From assembly GCA_039177555.1 (NCBI GenBank), contig JBCDFV010000069.1, positions 1-15,307 of the forward strand: DNA of 15,307 bases. Direction: 5' to 3'. The notes below the pieces were generated by a model that was not told the origin of the DNA, searched no databases, and saw nothing but the letters and a program-made list of their open reading frames with translations. This DNA is from JANQGH01 sp039177555. Lineage in GTDB: Bacteria; Pseudomonadota; Alphaproteobacteria; DSM-16000; Inquilinaceae. Both the position numbers and the translations under genes were made by a program. Positions within the stretch are counted from its first letter, which is position 1. Every line of letters starts with the position of its first letter. Positions 1-7,243 of the stretch are shown here, piece by piece.

Positions 1-1230
1 AGTGCGGAGGACGACTTTCGCCGCGCGGTCTTCGCCAGTATCGCCCGACAGGCCAAACATTTGGCGCGCGCTTTGCCGGGCGGCCTGAAAGGCCAGCGCC
101 TGATGATGGCGCTGAAGGGTTTGATCTATGGCGGGCTGGCGCTGCAATGGCCCGACGACCGGCTGCACCAGTCGCTCGACCAGCTCGAGGCCACCTTGCC
201 GGAACAGATCCTGCCCGACGGCGGCCATATCGAGCGCAACCCCGGCACCTTGATGACGGTCCTGCGCCATCTGATCGACATTCGCGCCGCGCTGCGCGCC
301 TTTCGCGTGCCCATTCCGGATGATGTCGAACATGCGATCGATCGCATGGCGCCGGCCTTGCGGTTCTTCCGCCACGGCGACGGCGGCCTTGCGTTGTTCA
401 ACGGCGCCTTCGTCGGCCAGCCCGTTCTGATCGACACCGTGCTGGCCCAGGCCGACGCGCGTGGCCGGCCGTTGAAGAGCGCCGTGCAAAGCGGATACGA
501 GCGCGCGCTGCAGGGCCGTACCCTGCTGCTGGTCGATGTCGGCGGGCCGCCGCCCAACGGGTTGGACAAGAGCGCCCATGCCGGCCTGCTGGCGTTCGAG
601 CTGTCGGTCGGCCGCGAGCGGTTGTTCGTCAATTGCGGTGCCTGGCCCGGCGGTGGCGGCGAGGCCGGTTTTGCCTGGCATCAGGCCCTGCGCGCCACGG
701 CGGCGCACACCACCCTGGTGCTGGGCGACACCAATGCGCTGGCTCTTTTGCCGGATGGCGGCGTCATCCGCCGCGGCCAGCCCCTGCGCACGCTGATCGA
801 GATGGAACGGCAGGAAGGCGGCGGTTCGGTTTTGATCGAGGCCAGTCACGAAGGCTACAGGCATGGCTACGGCCTGGTGCATAAGAGAAGACTCTACCTG
901 ACCGACAATGGCGGGGAGTTGCGCGGCGAGGACGTGCTGGAACCGGACCGGGGCCGCCATCGCGGGGGTGATCGGTTCCACGTTCGCTTTCACCTGCATC
1001 CGGGCGTCCAGGCCCTGATGGCCCAGGGTGGCGATGCCGCCCTGCTGCGGTTGCCGGGCGGCGTCGGCTTTCGCTTTCGTGCCGTCGGTGGCGAGCTTGA
1101 ATTGGACGACAGCCTCTATTTCGGCGACCCGCGCGAGCCCAGGCGCGCCCGTCAGCTTGTGGTGGCCGGAACCACGGCGCCCGAAGGCGCGACGGTTCGG
1201 TGGGAGCTGCGTCGCGAAAAACGCGTTTGA
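1..1230 (+). CDS. Heparinase II/III-family protein (5' end outside window)
   Basis: The frame is open from base 1, so this is the C-terminal ~409 residues of a longer protein. The first part is helical, resembling the alpha/alpha-toroid of the family (RQAKHLARALPGG, then LPDGGHIERNPG). The second part matches the beta-sandwich half: SAHAGLLAFELSVG, then LFVNCGA, then RATAAHTTLVLGD. Characterised relatives are polysaccharide lyases acting on uronic-acid glycans, but the chromosomal alphaproteobacterial members have no settled substrate; a role in envelope glycan turnover is only a guess. In alphaproteobacteria this gene commonly sits between an rRNA methyltransferase gene (rsmB/sun) and purH. 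That agrees with purH starting 88 nt downstream on the same strand; any rsmB would lie outside the window. No terminator is visible before purH, so co-transcription is possible. Confidence 0.8.
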   Translation, partial: SAEDDFRRAVFASIARQAKHLARALPGGLKGQRLMMALKGLIYGGLALQWPDDRLHQSLDQLEATLPEQILPDGGHIERNPGTLMTVLRHLIDIRAALRAFRVPIPDDVEHAIDRMAPALRFFRHGDGGLALFNGAFVGQPVLIDTVLAQADARGRPLKSAVQSGYERALQGRTLLLVDVGGPPPNGLDKSAHAGLLAFELSVGRERLFVNCGAWPGGGGEAGFAWHQALRATAAHTTLVLGDTNALALLPDGGVIRRGQPLRTLIEMERQEGGGSVLIEASHEGYRHGYGLVHKRRLYLTDNGGELRGEDVLEPDRGRHRGGDRFHVRFHLHPGVQALMAQGGDAALLRLPGGVGFRFRAVGGELELDDSLYFGDPREPRRARQLVVAGTTAPEGATVRWELRREKRV

Positions 1231-1318
1231 TCCATTCGGCTTTTCCGCGTCCTTTGCCATCGGATCATTGGGCGCCTAGAGTTCGCGCCCTACCACGCTG
1301 GCTTGAGCAAGACTGACC

Positions 1319-2908
1319 ATGCCAAACATCCCCATCCAACGCGCCCTGATCTCGGTCGCCGACAAGGCCGGCATCGTCGATTTCGCCAAGTTTCTGACCG
1401 ATCGCGGCGTTGAGATCCTGTCGACCGGCGGGTCAGCCGCCCGGCTGGAAGAGGCCGGGTTGCGTGTGAAGGAAGTTTCCGCCCATACAGGCTTTCCGGA
1501 GATTATGGGCGGGCGCGTAAAAACGCTGCATCCCAAGATCCATGGCGGTCTGCTGGGCCGTCCGGACCATGACGAAGATGCCGAGGCCATGGCCGATTAC
1601 GGCATTGCGCCGATCAACCTGATGGTCGCCAACCTCTACCCGTTCGAGGAAACGGTAGCCGGTGGTGCGGACTTCGCGACCTGTGTGGAGAACATCGATA
1701 TCGGCGGTCCGGCCATGATCCGCGCCGCCGCCAAGAACCATGCCTTCGTCGCCGTGGTGACCAGTCCCGACGATTACGACGCCGTGATGGACGAGATGAC
1801 AAGGCTGGACGGTGCGGTGTCGGGGGCGCTGCGTCGCCGCCTCGCGTCGGTCGCGTTCGCCCGGACGGCGGCCTATGATGCGGCGATCGCCGGTTGGCTG
1901 TCCCGCGATGAGGGGGATGAGTTTCCCTTGCGCATCGGCCTCGCGGGCAAGCGTGCGCAGACGCTGCGCTATGGCGAGAACCCGCACCAGCGCGCGGCGC
2001 TTTACGTCACGCCCGACCAAAGGCCCGGGATCGCTCGCGCGACCCAGATCCAGGGCAAGGAACTGAGCTACAACAACATCAACGACACCGACGCGGCGTT
2101 CGAGCTGGTGTCCGAATTCGACCCGGAATTCGACGGCCCGGCGATCGCCATCATCAAGCACGCCAACCCCAGCGGCGTGGCGGTCGGCGACAGCTTGGCC
2201 GAGGCCTACTTCAAGGCCCTGTCGTGCGATCCGGTCAGCGCCTTCGGCGGCATTGTCGCGGCCAACCAGATGGTCGACGCGGCAACGGCGCAAGCCATCG
2301 CCGAACTGTTTTGCGAGGTCGTGATTGCCCCGGACATCAGCCCGGAGGCGCGCGAGATTCTGTCGGCCAAGAAGAACGTACGCCTGCTGGTCACCGGCGG
2401 CCTGCCCGATCCGATGGCGGGCGGCGTGATGATCAAGTCAGTGGCCGGCGGCTTTCTGGCGCAAACCCGCGATGCGGCGCGCATCGGGGTCGAGGATCTT
2501 GAGATCGTCAGCGCGCGCAAGCCGTCGCGGACCGAGTTGGACGATCTACTGTTCGCCTTTCGCGTCGCCAAGCATGTGAAGTCGAACGCCATCGTCTTGG
2601 CCAAGAACGGTGTCACGGTCGGCGTCGGCGCCGGGCAGATGAGCCGGGTCGACAGCGTGCGTCTGGCCGTCACCAAGGCCGCCGATATGGCCGGGCGGGA
2701 GAAAGAGGAGACAAGCCGGACCCGGGGCGCGGTCGTCGCGTCGGATGCGTTCTTTCCGTTTGCCGATGGGCTGGTTGCGGCGATCGAGGCGGGCGCGACT
2801 GCCGCGATTCAGCCGGGCGGATCAATCCGCGATCAGGAGGTTATCGAGGCCGCCGACGCGGCCGGCCTGGCCATGGTGTTCACCGGCGTCAGGCATTTCA
2901 GGCACTGA
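1319..2908 (+). CDS. purH: Bifunctional AICAR formyltransferase / IMP cyclohydrolase PurH
   Basis: PurH performs the last two steps of de novo purine synthesis in the cytoplasm: formylation of AICAR using 10-formyl-THF, then ring closure to IMP. The 529-residue length is normal. The N-terminal MGS-like cyclohydrolase domain (about 1-150) shows STGGSAARLEEAG and GGRVKTLHPKIHGGLLGR. The transformylase domain shows LRYGENPHQRAALY (216-229) and the catalytic Lys280-His281 in IKHANPSG. It also has CDPVSAFGGIVA (303-314), KSNAIVLAKNG and AIQPGGSIRDQEVI, and ends in MVFTGVRHFRH as the family does. The ATG at 1319 is chosen because the family N-terminus begins a few residues before 'RALISVADK'. Its SD (TTGAGCAAG) is weak. 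It converges with the kinase gene, with only 7 nt between the stops. Confidence 0.98.
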   Translation: MPNIPIQRALISVADKAGIVDFAKFLTDRGVEILSTGGSAARLEEAGLRVKEVSAHTGFPEIMGGRVKTLHPKIHGGLLGRPDHDEDAEAMADYGIAPINLMVANLYPFEETVAGGADFATCVENIDIGGPAMIRAAAKNHAFVAVVTSPDDYDAVMDEMTRLDGAVSGALRRRLASVAFARTAAYDAAIAGWLSRDEGDEFPLRIGLAGKRAQTLRYGENPHQRAALYVTPDQRPGIARATQIQGKELSYNNINDTDAAFELVSEFDPEFDGPAIAIIKHANPSGVAVGDSLAEAYFKALSCDPVSAFGGIVAANQMVDAATAQAIAELFCEVVIAPDISPEAREILSAKKNVRLLVTGGLPDPMAGGVMIKSVAGGFLAQTRDAARIGVEDLEIVSARKPSRTELDDLLFAFRVAKHVKSNAIVLAKNGVTVGVGAGQMSRVDSVRLAVTKAADMAGREKEETSRTRGAVVASDAFFPFADGLVAAIEAGATAAIQPGGSIRDQEVIEAADAAGLAMVFTGVRHFRH

Positions 2909-2915
2909 TCGACGG

Positions 2916-3905
2916 TTATTGGAGTCTGCCGCCGACCAACTGCTTCAAGTCCTCTTCGGGTCTTGCGCCGATGTGCGAGATGACCTCGGCCGCTGCCAGG
3001 GCGCCCATGCGGCCGCAATCGGCGAGATGGCGATCCTCGACGAAGCCCGCCAGGAAACCGGCGGCGAACAGGTCGCCGGCGCCGGTCGTGTCGACCAGGT
3101 CTTCGACATGCTCGGCGGCGATTTCGTAGGTTGAGGTCGCGTTCAGGATGATCGCGCCTTTTTCGCTGCGCGTGATGGCGGCGATCTCACAATCGGCGCG
3201 GGCGAGGGCCAGCGTGTCGTCCAAACTGTCGGTCTGGTAAAGCGCCTTGGCCTCGTCCTCGTTGGCGAACAGGATGTCGACATGGCCGGCGACCAGTTCG
3301 GCGAAACTGTCGCGATGGCGCTCGACACAGAACGTGTCGGACAGGGTCAGGGACACCTTGCGACCGGCGGCGTGGGCAACCTGCGCGGCATGCCGGTAAG
3401 CTTCTTGCGCCGACGGCCGGTCCCACAGATAGCCTTCCATGTAGGTGACTTCGGCGGCCGTGATCAGCGGCTCGTCGATGTCCTCGGTGCTCAACAACAC
3501 GCACGCCCCCAGATAGGTGTTCATGGTGCGCTGCGCGTCGGGCGTGATCAGGATGAAGCTGCGCGCCGTCGGCGGCTCGCCGACGATCGGCTCTGAGCGA
3601 AAAGCCACGCCGGCGGCCGTGATGTCGTGCCGAAAGACCCGCCCCATCTGGTCGTCGCACACCTTGCCGATATAGGCGGCGGGGACACCCAGCGAGGCGA
3701 TACCGGCCGCCGTGTTGGCCGCCGAGCCGCCGGAAATCTCGATCGCCGGGCCCATCTTGGAGTAAAGGGCAATCGCCTCCTCGGCGTCGATCAGGTTCAT
3801 CGAGCCCTTGACCAGCCGATTGTCGGCCAGAAACCGGTCGTCGGTGTGGGCGAGGACGTCGACGATGGCGTTGCCGATGGTGACCACGCTGGCGGGTTTG
3901 CTCAT
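2916..3905 (-). CDS. PfkB-family carbohydrate/nucleoside kinase (adenosine kinase-like)
   Basis: This 329-residue protein is a ribokinase-fold (PfkB) sugar or nucleoside kinase that transfers phosphate from ATP. PfkB signature 1 is near residues 58-90 (EISGGSAANTAAGIASLG, IGKVCDDQMG). An NEDEA metal/ATP motif lies at 215-219. Signature 2 is DTTGAGDLFAAGFLAG at 272-287, with Asp278 as the expected catalytic base. Alphaproteobacterial proteins of this type are usually annotated as adenosine kinase, which would fit purine salvage beside purH, but the substrate cannot be fixed from sequence. The start is the ATG at 3903-3905 (MSKPASVVTIGNAIVD). The frame stays open further upstream, but that extension lacks family similarity and would run into the divergent bactofilin gene. 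Confidence 0.9.
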   Translation of the reverse strand: MSKPASVVTIGNAIVDVLAHTDDRFLADNRLVKGSMNLIDAEEAIALYSKMGPAIEISGGSAANTAAGIASLGVPAAYIGKVCDDQMGRVFRHDITAAGVAFRSEPIVGEPPTARSFILITPDAQRTMNTYLGACVLLSTEDIDEPLITAAEVTYMEGYLWDRPSAQEAYRHAAQVAHAAGRKVSLTLSDTFCVERHRDSFAELVAGHVDILFANEDEAKALYQTDSLDDTLALARADCEIAAITRSEKGAIILNATSTYEIAAEHVEDLVDTTGAGDLFAAGFLAGFVEDRHLADCGRMGALAAAEVISHIGARPEEDLKQLVGGRLQ

Positions 3906-4086
3906 TCGGTTCTCGGTCTTGGGTTGTGCGGTTCCGGCGGGCCGCTGTTTAGCGGTGTTGGGCGCGAACGTCCAGTGGACCGCGTCGAAGCGGACGCTCA
4001 GAAAACCAAACAGCGAGGTGCCTTCGCTGTGGTCGCCCTCTTCAATTGTGTTAAAGTCGCCACCCTGATCGAGCCATCCTTTGATT

Positions 4087-4094
4087 GGAGAGAG
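4087..4094 (+). promoter_or_regulatory. Ribosome binding site deciding the bactofilin TTG start
   Basis: GGAGAGAG lies 4 nt before a TTG at 4099-4101. The more upstream TTG at 4081 would place this purine run inside the coding sequence, so the later TTG is preferred. It gives an N-terminus beginning MFRRKNG. Confidence 0.55.
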
Positions 4095-4098
4095 ATCT

Positions 4099-4815
4099 TT
4101 GTTCCGCCGTAAGAACGGCTCCGGTTCCGAACCCGGCGACACCAAGCCGGGCGCGCCGGACGTCAGACCACGGCGCGTTGCGGAGGATGTTCCCGCAAGC
4201 GCACGCCCAACAAACCAGCAAACAGGTCCAGACACCATGCCCAGCAACCAGCCACCAGGTTCGAATTTCCGTCCAGAAGGCCCCCGCCGCATCGTTGACA
4301 TTCCCGCCGCGCCCAGGCGGTCGTCATCCGGCGGCTATGACGAACGGCCGGTGCAGCAAAGCGCGCGCAAGCTGATTGTCGGGCCGGAAATCTCGCTGTC
4401 GGGCGAGATCAAGTCGTGTGACCATCTGGTGGTCGAAGGCCGGATCGAGGCCGTGATCAAGGATTGCCGGACGATCGAGATCGCCGAGCGCGGACAGTTC
4501 AAGGGCAGCGCCGAAATCGACGAGGCGGTGATCGGCGGCCAGTTCGACGGTGATCTGACCGTGAATGGGCGCCTGACCTTGCTGAGCCAAGGGCTGGTCG
4601 CCGGCACCGTTCGTTACGGCGAACTGGCGGTCGAGGCCGGTGGCCGCATCGTCGGCAAGGTCGAGCCGTTGGCCGACACCAAGATCATGCCGTTTTCCGA
4701 GTCGACCAGGCCGGAAAAGCCGGCATCGTCGTCGCGCAGCTCTCGCCGGGCCGCGCCGGAGCCTGAGGATACGGAGCTTTCTTTCCAGGATGAGGCCGAC
4801 GAGCCGAAGGCTTGA
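4099..4815 (+). CDS. Bactofilin family cytoskeletal protein
   Basis: Bactofilins are bacterial polymers that assemble without nucleotide into a right-handed beta-helix and scaffold envelope or morphogenesis enzymes at the membrane. The 238-residue product has a basic, Pro/Gly/Ser-rich disordered N-terminus of about 85 residues. The core runs from GPEISLSGEIKSCDHLVVEGRI to GGRIVGKVEPL and shows the short repeating pattern of the fold (G-x-I/L-x..., as in VEGRIEAVIKD, AVIGGQFDGDLTVNGRL). The ~50-residue tail is Ser/Arg then Asp/Glu rich. The length exceeds minimal bactofilins because both tails are long. The TTG at 4099 is chosen for its SD; an ATG at 4237 in the same frame is an alternative but keeps less of the basic N-terminus. 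The gene is divergent from the kinase gene (193-nt gap, no convincing promoter seen) and is followed by a strong terminator. Confidence 0.88.
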   Translation: MFRRKNGSGSEPGDTKPGAPDVRPRRVAEDVPASARPTNQQTGPDTMPSNQPPGSNFRPEGPRRIVDIPAAPRRSSSGGYDERPVQQSARKLIVGPEISLSGEIKSCDHLVVEGRIEAVIKDCRTIEIAERGQFKGSAEIDEAVIGGQFDGDLTVNGRLTLLSQGLVAGTVRYGELAVEAGGRIVGKVEPLADTKIMPFSESTRPEKPASSSRSSRRAAPEPEDTELSFQDEADEPKA

Positions 4816-4827
4816 CGTAGTTCCTGC

Positions 4828-4858
4828 GGCGGAAGACGAACGCTCGTCGCCTTCCGCC
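4828..4858 (+). repeat. Bulged hairpin in the bactofilin 3' untranslated region
   Basis: GGCGGAAG (4828-4835) pairs with CTTCCGCC (4851-4858), with a further ACGA/TCGT pairing inside after a small bulge. It has no T-run, so it is not a terminator by itself. It could be an mRNA 3'-end structure lying before the terminator hairpin. Confidence 0.5.
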
Positions 4859-4868
4859 TCACAGAATC

Positions 4869-4906
4869 AAAAAGCGGCGCAGCCCAAGAGCTGCGCCGCT
4901 TTTTTT
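4869..4906. terminator. Bidirectional rho-independent terminator
   Basis: AGCGGCGCAGC (4873-4883) and GCTGCGCCGCT (4890-4900) form a perfect 11-bp stem with the 6-nt loop CCAAGA. It extends to 15 bp by A4869-4872 pairing with T4901-4904. TTTTTT follows on the plus strand, and the A-run 4869-4873 gives a T-run on the minus strand. It terminates the bactofilin transcript and can equally end the leftward small-ORF transcript. Confidence 0.92.
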
Positions 4907-4926
4907 GTTGTTCTCGCCCTTACCGG

Positions 4927-4992
4927 CTAGCGGCTGGTGCGCTCGCAGGCCTTTTGGCCCAGGGTTTGCGCGATCGGCATAAGATAGGTCAT
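4927..4992 (-). CDS. Putative small protein, 21 aa (sORF2)
   Basis: I do not recognise this protein. The ATG at 4990-4992 is preceded by GGAG with a 6-nt spacer, a good SD. The frame encodes 21 residues beginning MTYLMPIAQTLG and ends in a basic tail (KACERTSR) at TAG 4927-4929. Its first 11 residues resemble those of the ORF at 5079-5174: both read M-x-F/Y-L-x-P-I-A-x-x-L. Codons within the match differ at several third positions (CTT/CTA, GCG/GCC), hinting at protein-level conservation. An in-frame ATG at 5004 would add MEIA but lacks an SD. The stop lies 20 nt before the bidirectional terminator. Chance occurrence cannot be excluded at this length. Confidence 0.4.
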   Translation of the reverse strand: MTYLMPIAQTLGQKACERTSR

Positions 4993-5036
4993 CGCAATCT
5001 CCATTGTGGCGCCTTGCGCCGCGTGTTGTCTCGATA

Positions 5037-5064
5037 CCGGCCCGGGTTCATGCTGCCGGGCCGG
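5037..5064 (-). repeat. Intercistronic 9-bp GC hairpin between the two small ORFs
   Basis: CCGGCCCGG (5037-5045) and CCGGGCCGG (5056-5064) are exact inverted copies separated by 10 nt. The hairpin sits between the stop of the 31-aa ORF and the start of the 21-aa ORF. It could stabilise an upstream mRNA segment or uncouple translation of the two. Confidence 0.6.
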
Positions 5065-5078
5065 GGTGCCGGTGAAGG

Positions 5079-5174
5079 TCAGTCGCGGTTCGGCTGCGTC
5101 GGCATGGCGCCGTTGCGGGTCCGGACGATGCGTGGCCTAACCAGCACAAAGGCGATCGGTCCTAGAAATCCCAT
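5079..5174 (-). CDS. Putative small protein, 31 aa (sORF1)
   Basis: I do not recognise this protein. The ATG at 5172-5174 follows GGAGG (5184-5180) with a 5-nt spacer, among the best SDs in the window. The 31-residue product starts MGFLGPIAFVLV, a short hydrophobic stretch, then becomes strongly basic (RPRIVRTRN) and ends TQPNRD before TGA. A hydrophobic N-terminus followed by Arg residues would suit a small membrane-associated peptide with its C-terminus in the cytoplasm, but it is short for a full membrane span. It is followed by a second tiny ORF with a similar N-terminus. It is divergent from the LacI-family gene, whose operator-like palindrome lies 82 nt upstream, so joint control is possible. 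Confidence 0.45.
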   Translation of the reverse strand: MGFLGPIAFVLVRPRIVRTRNGAMPTQPNRD

Positions 5175-5255
5175 GGTTTCCTCCATCGGTTAAGATCTCT
5201 GTGCACGACGTCTGACCTGCTTCCATCCTCGGGGCCGGGGCTATTCCAACCCTTT

Positions 5256-5271
5256 TCTGAATGCATTCAGA
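5256..5271. promoter_or_regulatory. Perfect 16-bp palindrome, probable LacI-family operator
   Basis: TCTGAATGCATTCAGA is a perfect palindrome with a central GC step, the geometry usual for LacI-family operators. It overlaps the -35 box of the promoter reading into the LacI-family gene. A half-site-like GAATGCAG repeats at 5280-5287. Autoregulation is inferred. Confidence 0.65.
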
Positions 5272-5294
5272 TCGTCGTTGAATGCAGATATAAC
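5266..5294 (+). promoter_or_regulatory. Sigma-70-type promoter for the LacI-family gene
   Basis: TTCAGA (5266-5271) and TATAAC (5289-5294) are separated by 17 nt, matching the consensus at 4/6 and 5/6 positions. The expected transcription start near 5301 leaves a leader of about 70 nt before the ATG at 5371 and excludes the in-frame ATG at 5278. The -35 box lies in the palindrome. Confidence 0.6.
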
Positions 5295-5370
5295 CCTTCT
5301 TCTGGATCGATCAAGAAGAAAGTGCCGAAAAGAGATTGCAATTCCTGCAGCGGACGGATGCACTGGGCGC

Positions 5371-6474
5371 ATGGAGACAAGTGTCGGGCAGGATGGGCAA
5401 AGCGACGGTTCCCAGCGTGCGGTAACGCTGTTGGATCTGGCGCGCGCCGCCGGTGTCTCGCGCACGACCGCATCGAACGCCTTCAACCGGCCGGACCAGC
5501 TGTCACCGAAGCTGCGGGCCCGGGTCTTGGAGATCGCCGACAAGCTGGGCTATGCCGGGCCCAACCCGATGGCGCGCATGCTGCGCACGGGCCGCGCGGG
5601 CTCGATCGGCGTGGTGTTTGGCAAGTCGCTGACCTACGGCTTCACCGATCCGACCTCGATCGCCTTCCTTAAGGGCGTTGCCAGCGTCTGTGAAAAGGAG
5701 GGGGCCAGTCTGCTGATCCTGCCGGAGACCGGCGAGGCGCAGGTGGGCAATGCCATTCAGGGGGCGGCCGTCGACGGGTTCATCATCTACTGCATGCATT
5801 ACCTGACAGCCGTGAATGACGCGGTTGCCGCGCGGCAATTGCCGTCAGTTGCCGTGTCCGCCCCTGAAACGATGCCGATGTCCACCATCGACATCGACGA
5901 CCGGTCGGCCGCGCGCGAAGCCGCCGCGCATCTGATCGGGCTGGGCCATCGACGGTTCGGCGTTTTGGCGCTCGACGTCTTGGGCGACGGCTATGACGGC
6001 CCTTTGCGGATCGACCAAATGGCCAAGCTTGAATGCACCCCGTCGGTCGACCGGTACCGCGGCTATCGCGACGCCTTAGATGCGGCCGGCCTTCAGGATA
6101 TCGACCTTCGCGCTTTCGAAGTCTCCGGCAACAGTGAAGACCAAGCCAGGAAGGCGGCCTTCAAGCTGCTTAGCCGGAAGCCGCGACCGACCGCGATCCT
6201 GGCGATGAGCGACCGGTTGGCCGTCGGCGCGCTGATGGCGGCGACCGATCTCGGCCTGGACGTGCCCGGCGACCTTTCGGTGGTCGGCTTCGACGACATT
6301 CCCCTGGCCAAGGCCGTGACACCGGCGCTGACCACGGTCCATCAGCCGTTGGAAGAGAAGGGGGCGGCCGCCGCCCGCCTGGTCTTTCATCCGCCAAAGG
6401 GCCGGCCACGACATGTCGTCTTGCCGACCGAACTGGTGGTTCGCAACTCGACCGGTTTGGCGCCGGACGCCTGA
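5371..6474 (+). CDS. LacI-family transcriptional regulator
   Basis: This is a 367-residue repressor-type DNA-binding protein. The N-terminal helix-turn-helix and hinge are at about 18-72 (VTLLDLARAAGVSRTTASNAFN, then KLGYAGPNPMARMLRTGR). The rest is a periplasmic-binding-like effector domain, with GVVFGKSLTYG, the DGFIIY region, STIDIDDRSAA, AILAMSDRLAVGAL and SVVGFDDIPLAKAVTPALTTV. Family effectors are usually sugars or nucleosides, but no transport or catabolic genes lie alongside, so the ligand is unknown. The ATG at 5371 is chosen because the promoter lies downstream of the ATG at 5278; its SD is poor. The operator-like palindrome over its own promoter suggests autoregulation. The only divergent candidates for control are the two tiny ORFs. 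Confidence 0.93.
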   Translation: METSVGQDGQSDGSQRAVTLLDLARAAGVSRTTASNAFNRPDQLSPKLRARVLEIADKLGYAGPNPMARMLRTGRAGSIGVVFGKSLTYGFTDPTSIAFLKGVASVCEKEGASLLILPETGEAQVGNAIQGAAVDGFIIYCMHYLTAVNDAVAARQLPSVAVSAPETMPMSTIDIDDRSAAREAAAHLIGLGHRRFGVLALDVLGDGYDGPLRIDQMAKLECTPSVDRYRGYRDALDAAGLQDIDLRAFEVSGNSEDQARKAAFKLLSRKPRPTAILAMSDRLAVGALMAATDLGLDVPGDLSVVGFDDIPLAKAVTPALTTVHQPLEEKGAAAARLVFHPPKGRPRHVVLPTELVVRNSTGLAPDA

Positions 6475-6522
6475 TAGCCGGCCCTCTCGGTTGGCGCAAC
6501 GGGGCTTCGGAAGGCGGCCTCG

Positions 6523-7158
6523 TCAGTGCTTGGTCTTGTCCTTGAAGCCGCACAGGTCCGAGACGATGCAGACCGGGCAGTTCGGCTTTCGGGCCTTGCA
6601 GACGTAGCGGCCGTGGAGGATTAGCCAATGGTGGGCATGCAGCTTGTAATGCGCCGGCACGACCTTCAGCAGCTTGGCCTCCACCGCGTCCGGCGTCTTG
6701 CCCTTGGCCATGCCGGTACGGTTGCCGACGCGGAAGATGTGGGTGTCGACCGCGATGGTCGGCTCGCCAAAGGCGACATTCAGCACGACATTGGCGGTCT
6801 TGCGGCCGACGCCGGGCAGTTTTTCAAGCGCCTCGCGATCCGCCGGTACGTCGCCTTCATGGTCGCGCAGCAGCAATTCGGACAGGCCGATGACGTTCTT
6901 GGCCTTCGAATTGAACAGGCCGATGGTCTTGATGTGCTCTTTCAGCCGCTCTTCACCAAGCGCGACCATCGCCTCCGGTCTGTCGACCTGTTCGAACAGG
7001 TTCTTGGTCGCCTTGTTGACGCCCACATCGGTCGCCTGGGCCGACAGCACGACGGCGACCAGCAAGGTGTACGGGTTTTTGTAGTTCAACTCGCTGGTCG
7101 GTTCCGGGTCGGACTCCGACAGGCGGCGGAAAAACTCTTCGACGTCGGCGCGTTTCAT
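6523..7158 (-). CDS. nth: Endonuclease III (DNA glycosylase/AP lyase)
   Basis: Nth removes oxidised pyrimidines from DNA and nicks abasic sites in base-excision repair. The 211-residue length equals that of the E. coli enzyme, and key residues fall at the same numbers. The helix-hairpin-helix LPGVGRKTANVV carries catalytic Lys120; VDTHIFRV carries Asp138; the [4Fe-4S] ligands are Cys187, Cys194, Cys197 and Cys203 (C-x6-C-x2-C-x5-C). No clear SD precedes the ATG at 7156-7158. A TATAAG box on the minus strand at 7172-7167 lies so close to the ATG that a very short leader is possible, though no good -35 is seen. It converges on the LacI-family gene (48-nt gap) and is divergent from the DUF2244 gene, a pairing I recall from other alphaproteobacteria. 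Confidence 0.97.
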   Translation of the reverse strand: MKRADVEEFFRRLSESDPEPTSELNYKNPYTLLVAVVLSAQATDVGVNKATKNLFEQVDRPEAMVALGEERLKEHIKTIGLFNSKAKNVIGLSELLLRDHEGDVPADREALEKLPGVGRKTANVVLNVAFGEPTIAVDTHIFRVGNRTGMAKGKTPDAVEAKLLKVVPAHYKLHAHHWLILHGRYVCKARKPNCPVCIVSDLCGFKDKTKH

Positions 7159-7243
7159 CGCGGGCGCTTATACAGCGCGCCTGAGTCATCCGCCATACCG
7201 CTGCGGCATCCAAACACTTGGTCGCGGGCCGAGACGCGCTAAG

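Noticed and set aside
3906..4301. Upstream open extension of the PfkB-type kinase (would give 461 aa)
   Set aside because: It has no family similarity, crosses the divergent bactofilin start, and the family N-terminus is at the internal ATG 3905.
4993..5004. Earlier ATG (5004) for the 21-aa small ORF
   Set aside because: No SD precedes it, while GGAG sits at the right distance from the ATG at 4992.
5296..5318. CTTCTT...AAGAAG inverted repeat as a second operator
   Set aside because: Only 6 bp with an 11-nt gap, and its sequence is unrelated to the 16-bp palindrome.
5278..5370. Longer LacI N-terminus from the ATG at 5278
   Set aside because: It would begin before the predicted -10 box, and the added residues do not resemble the family.
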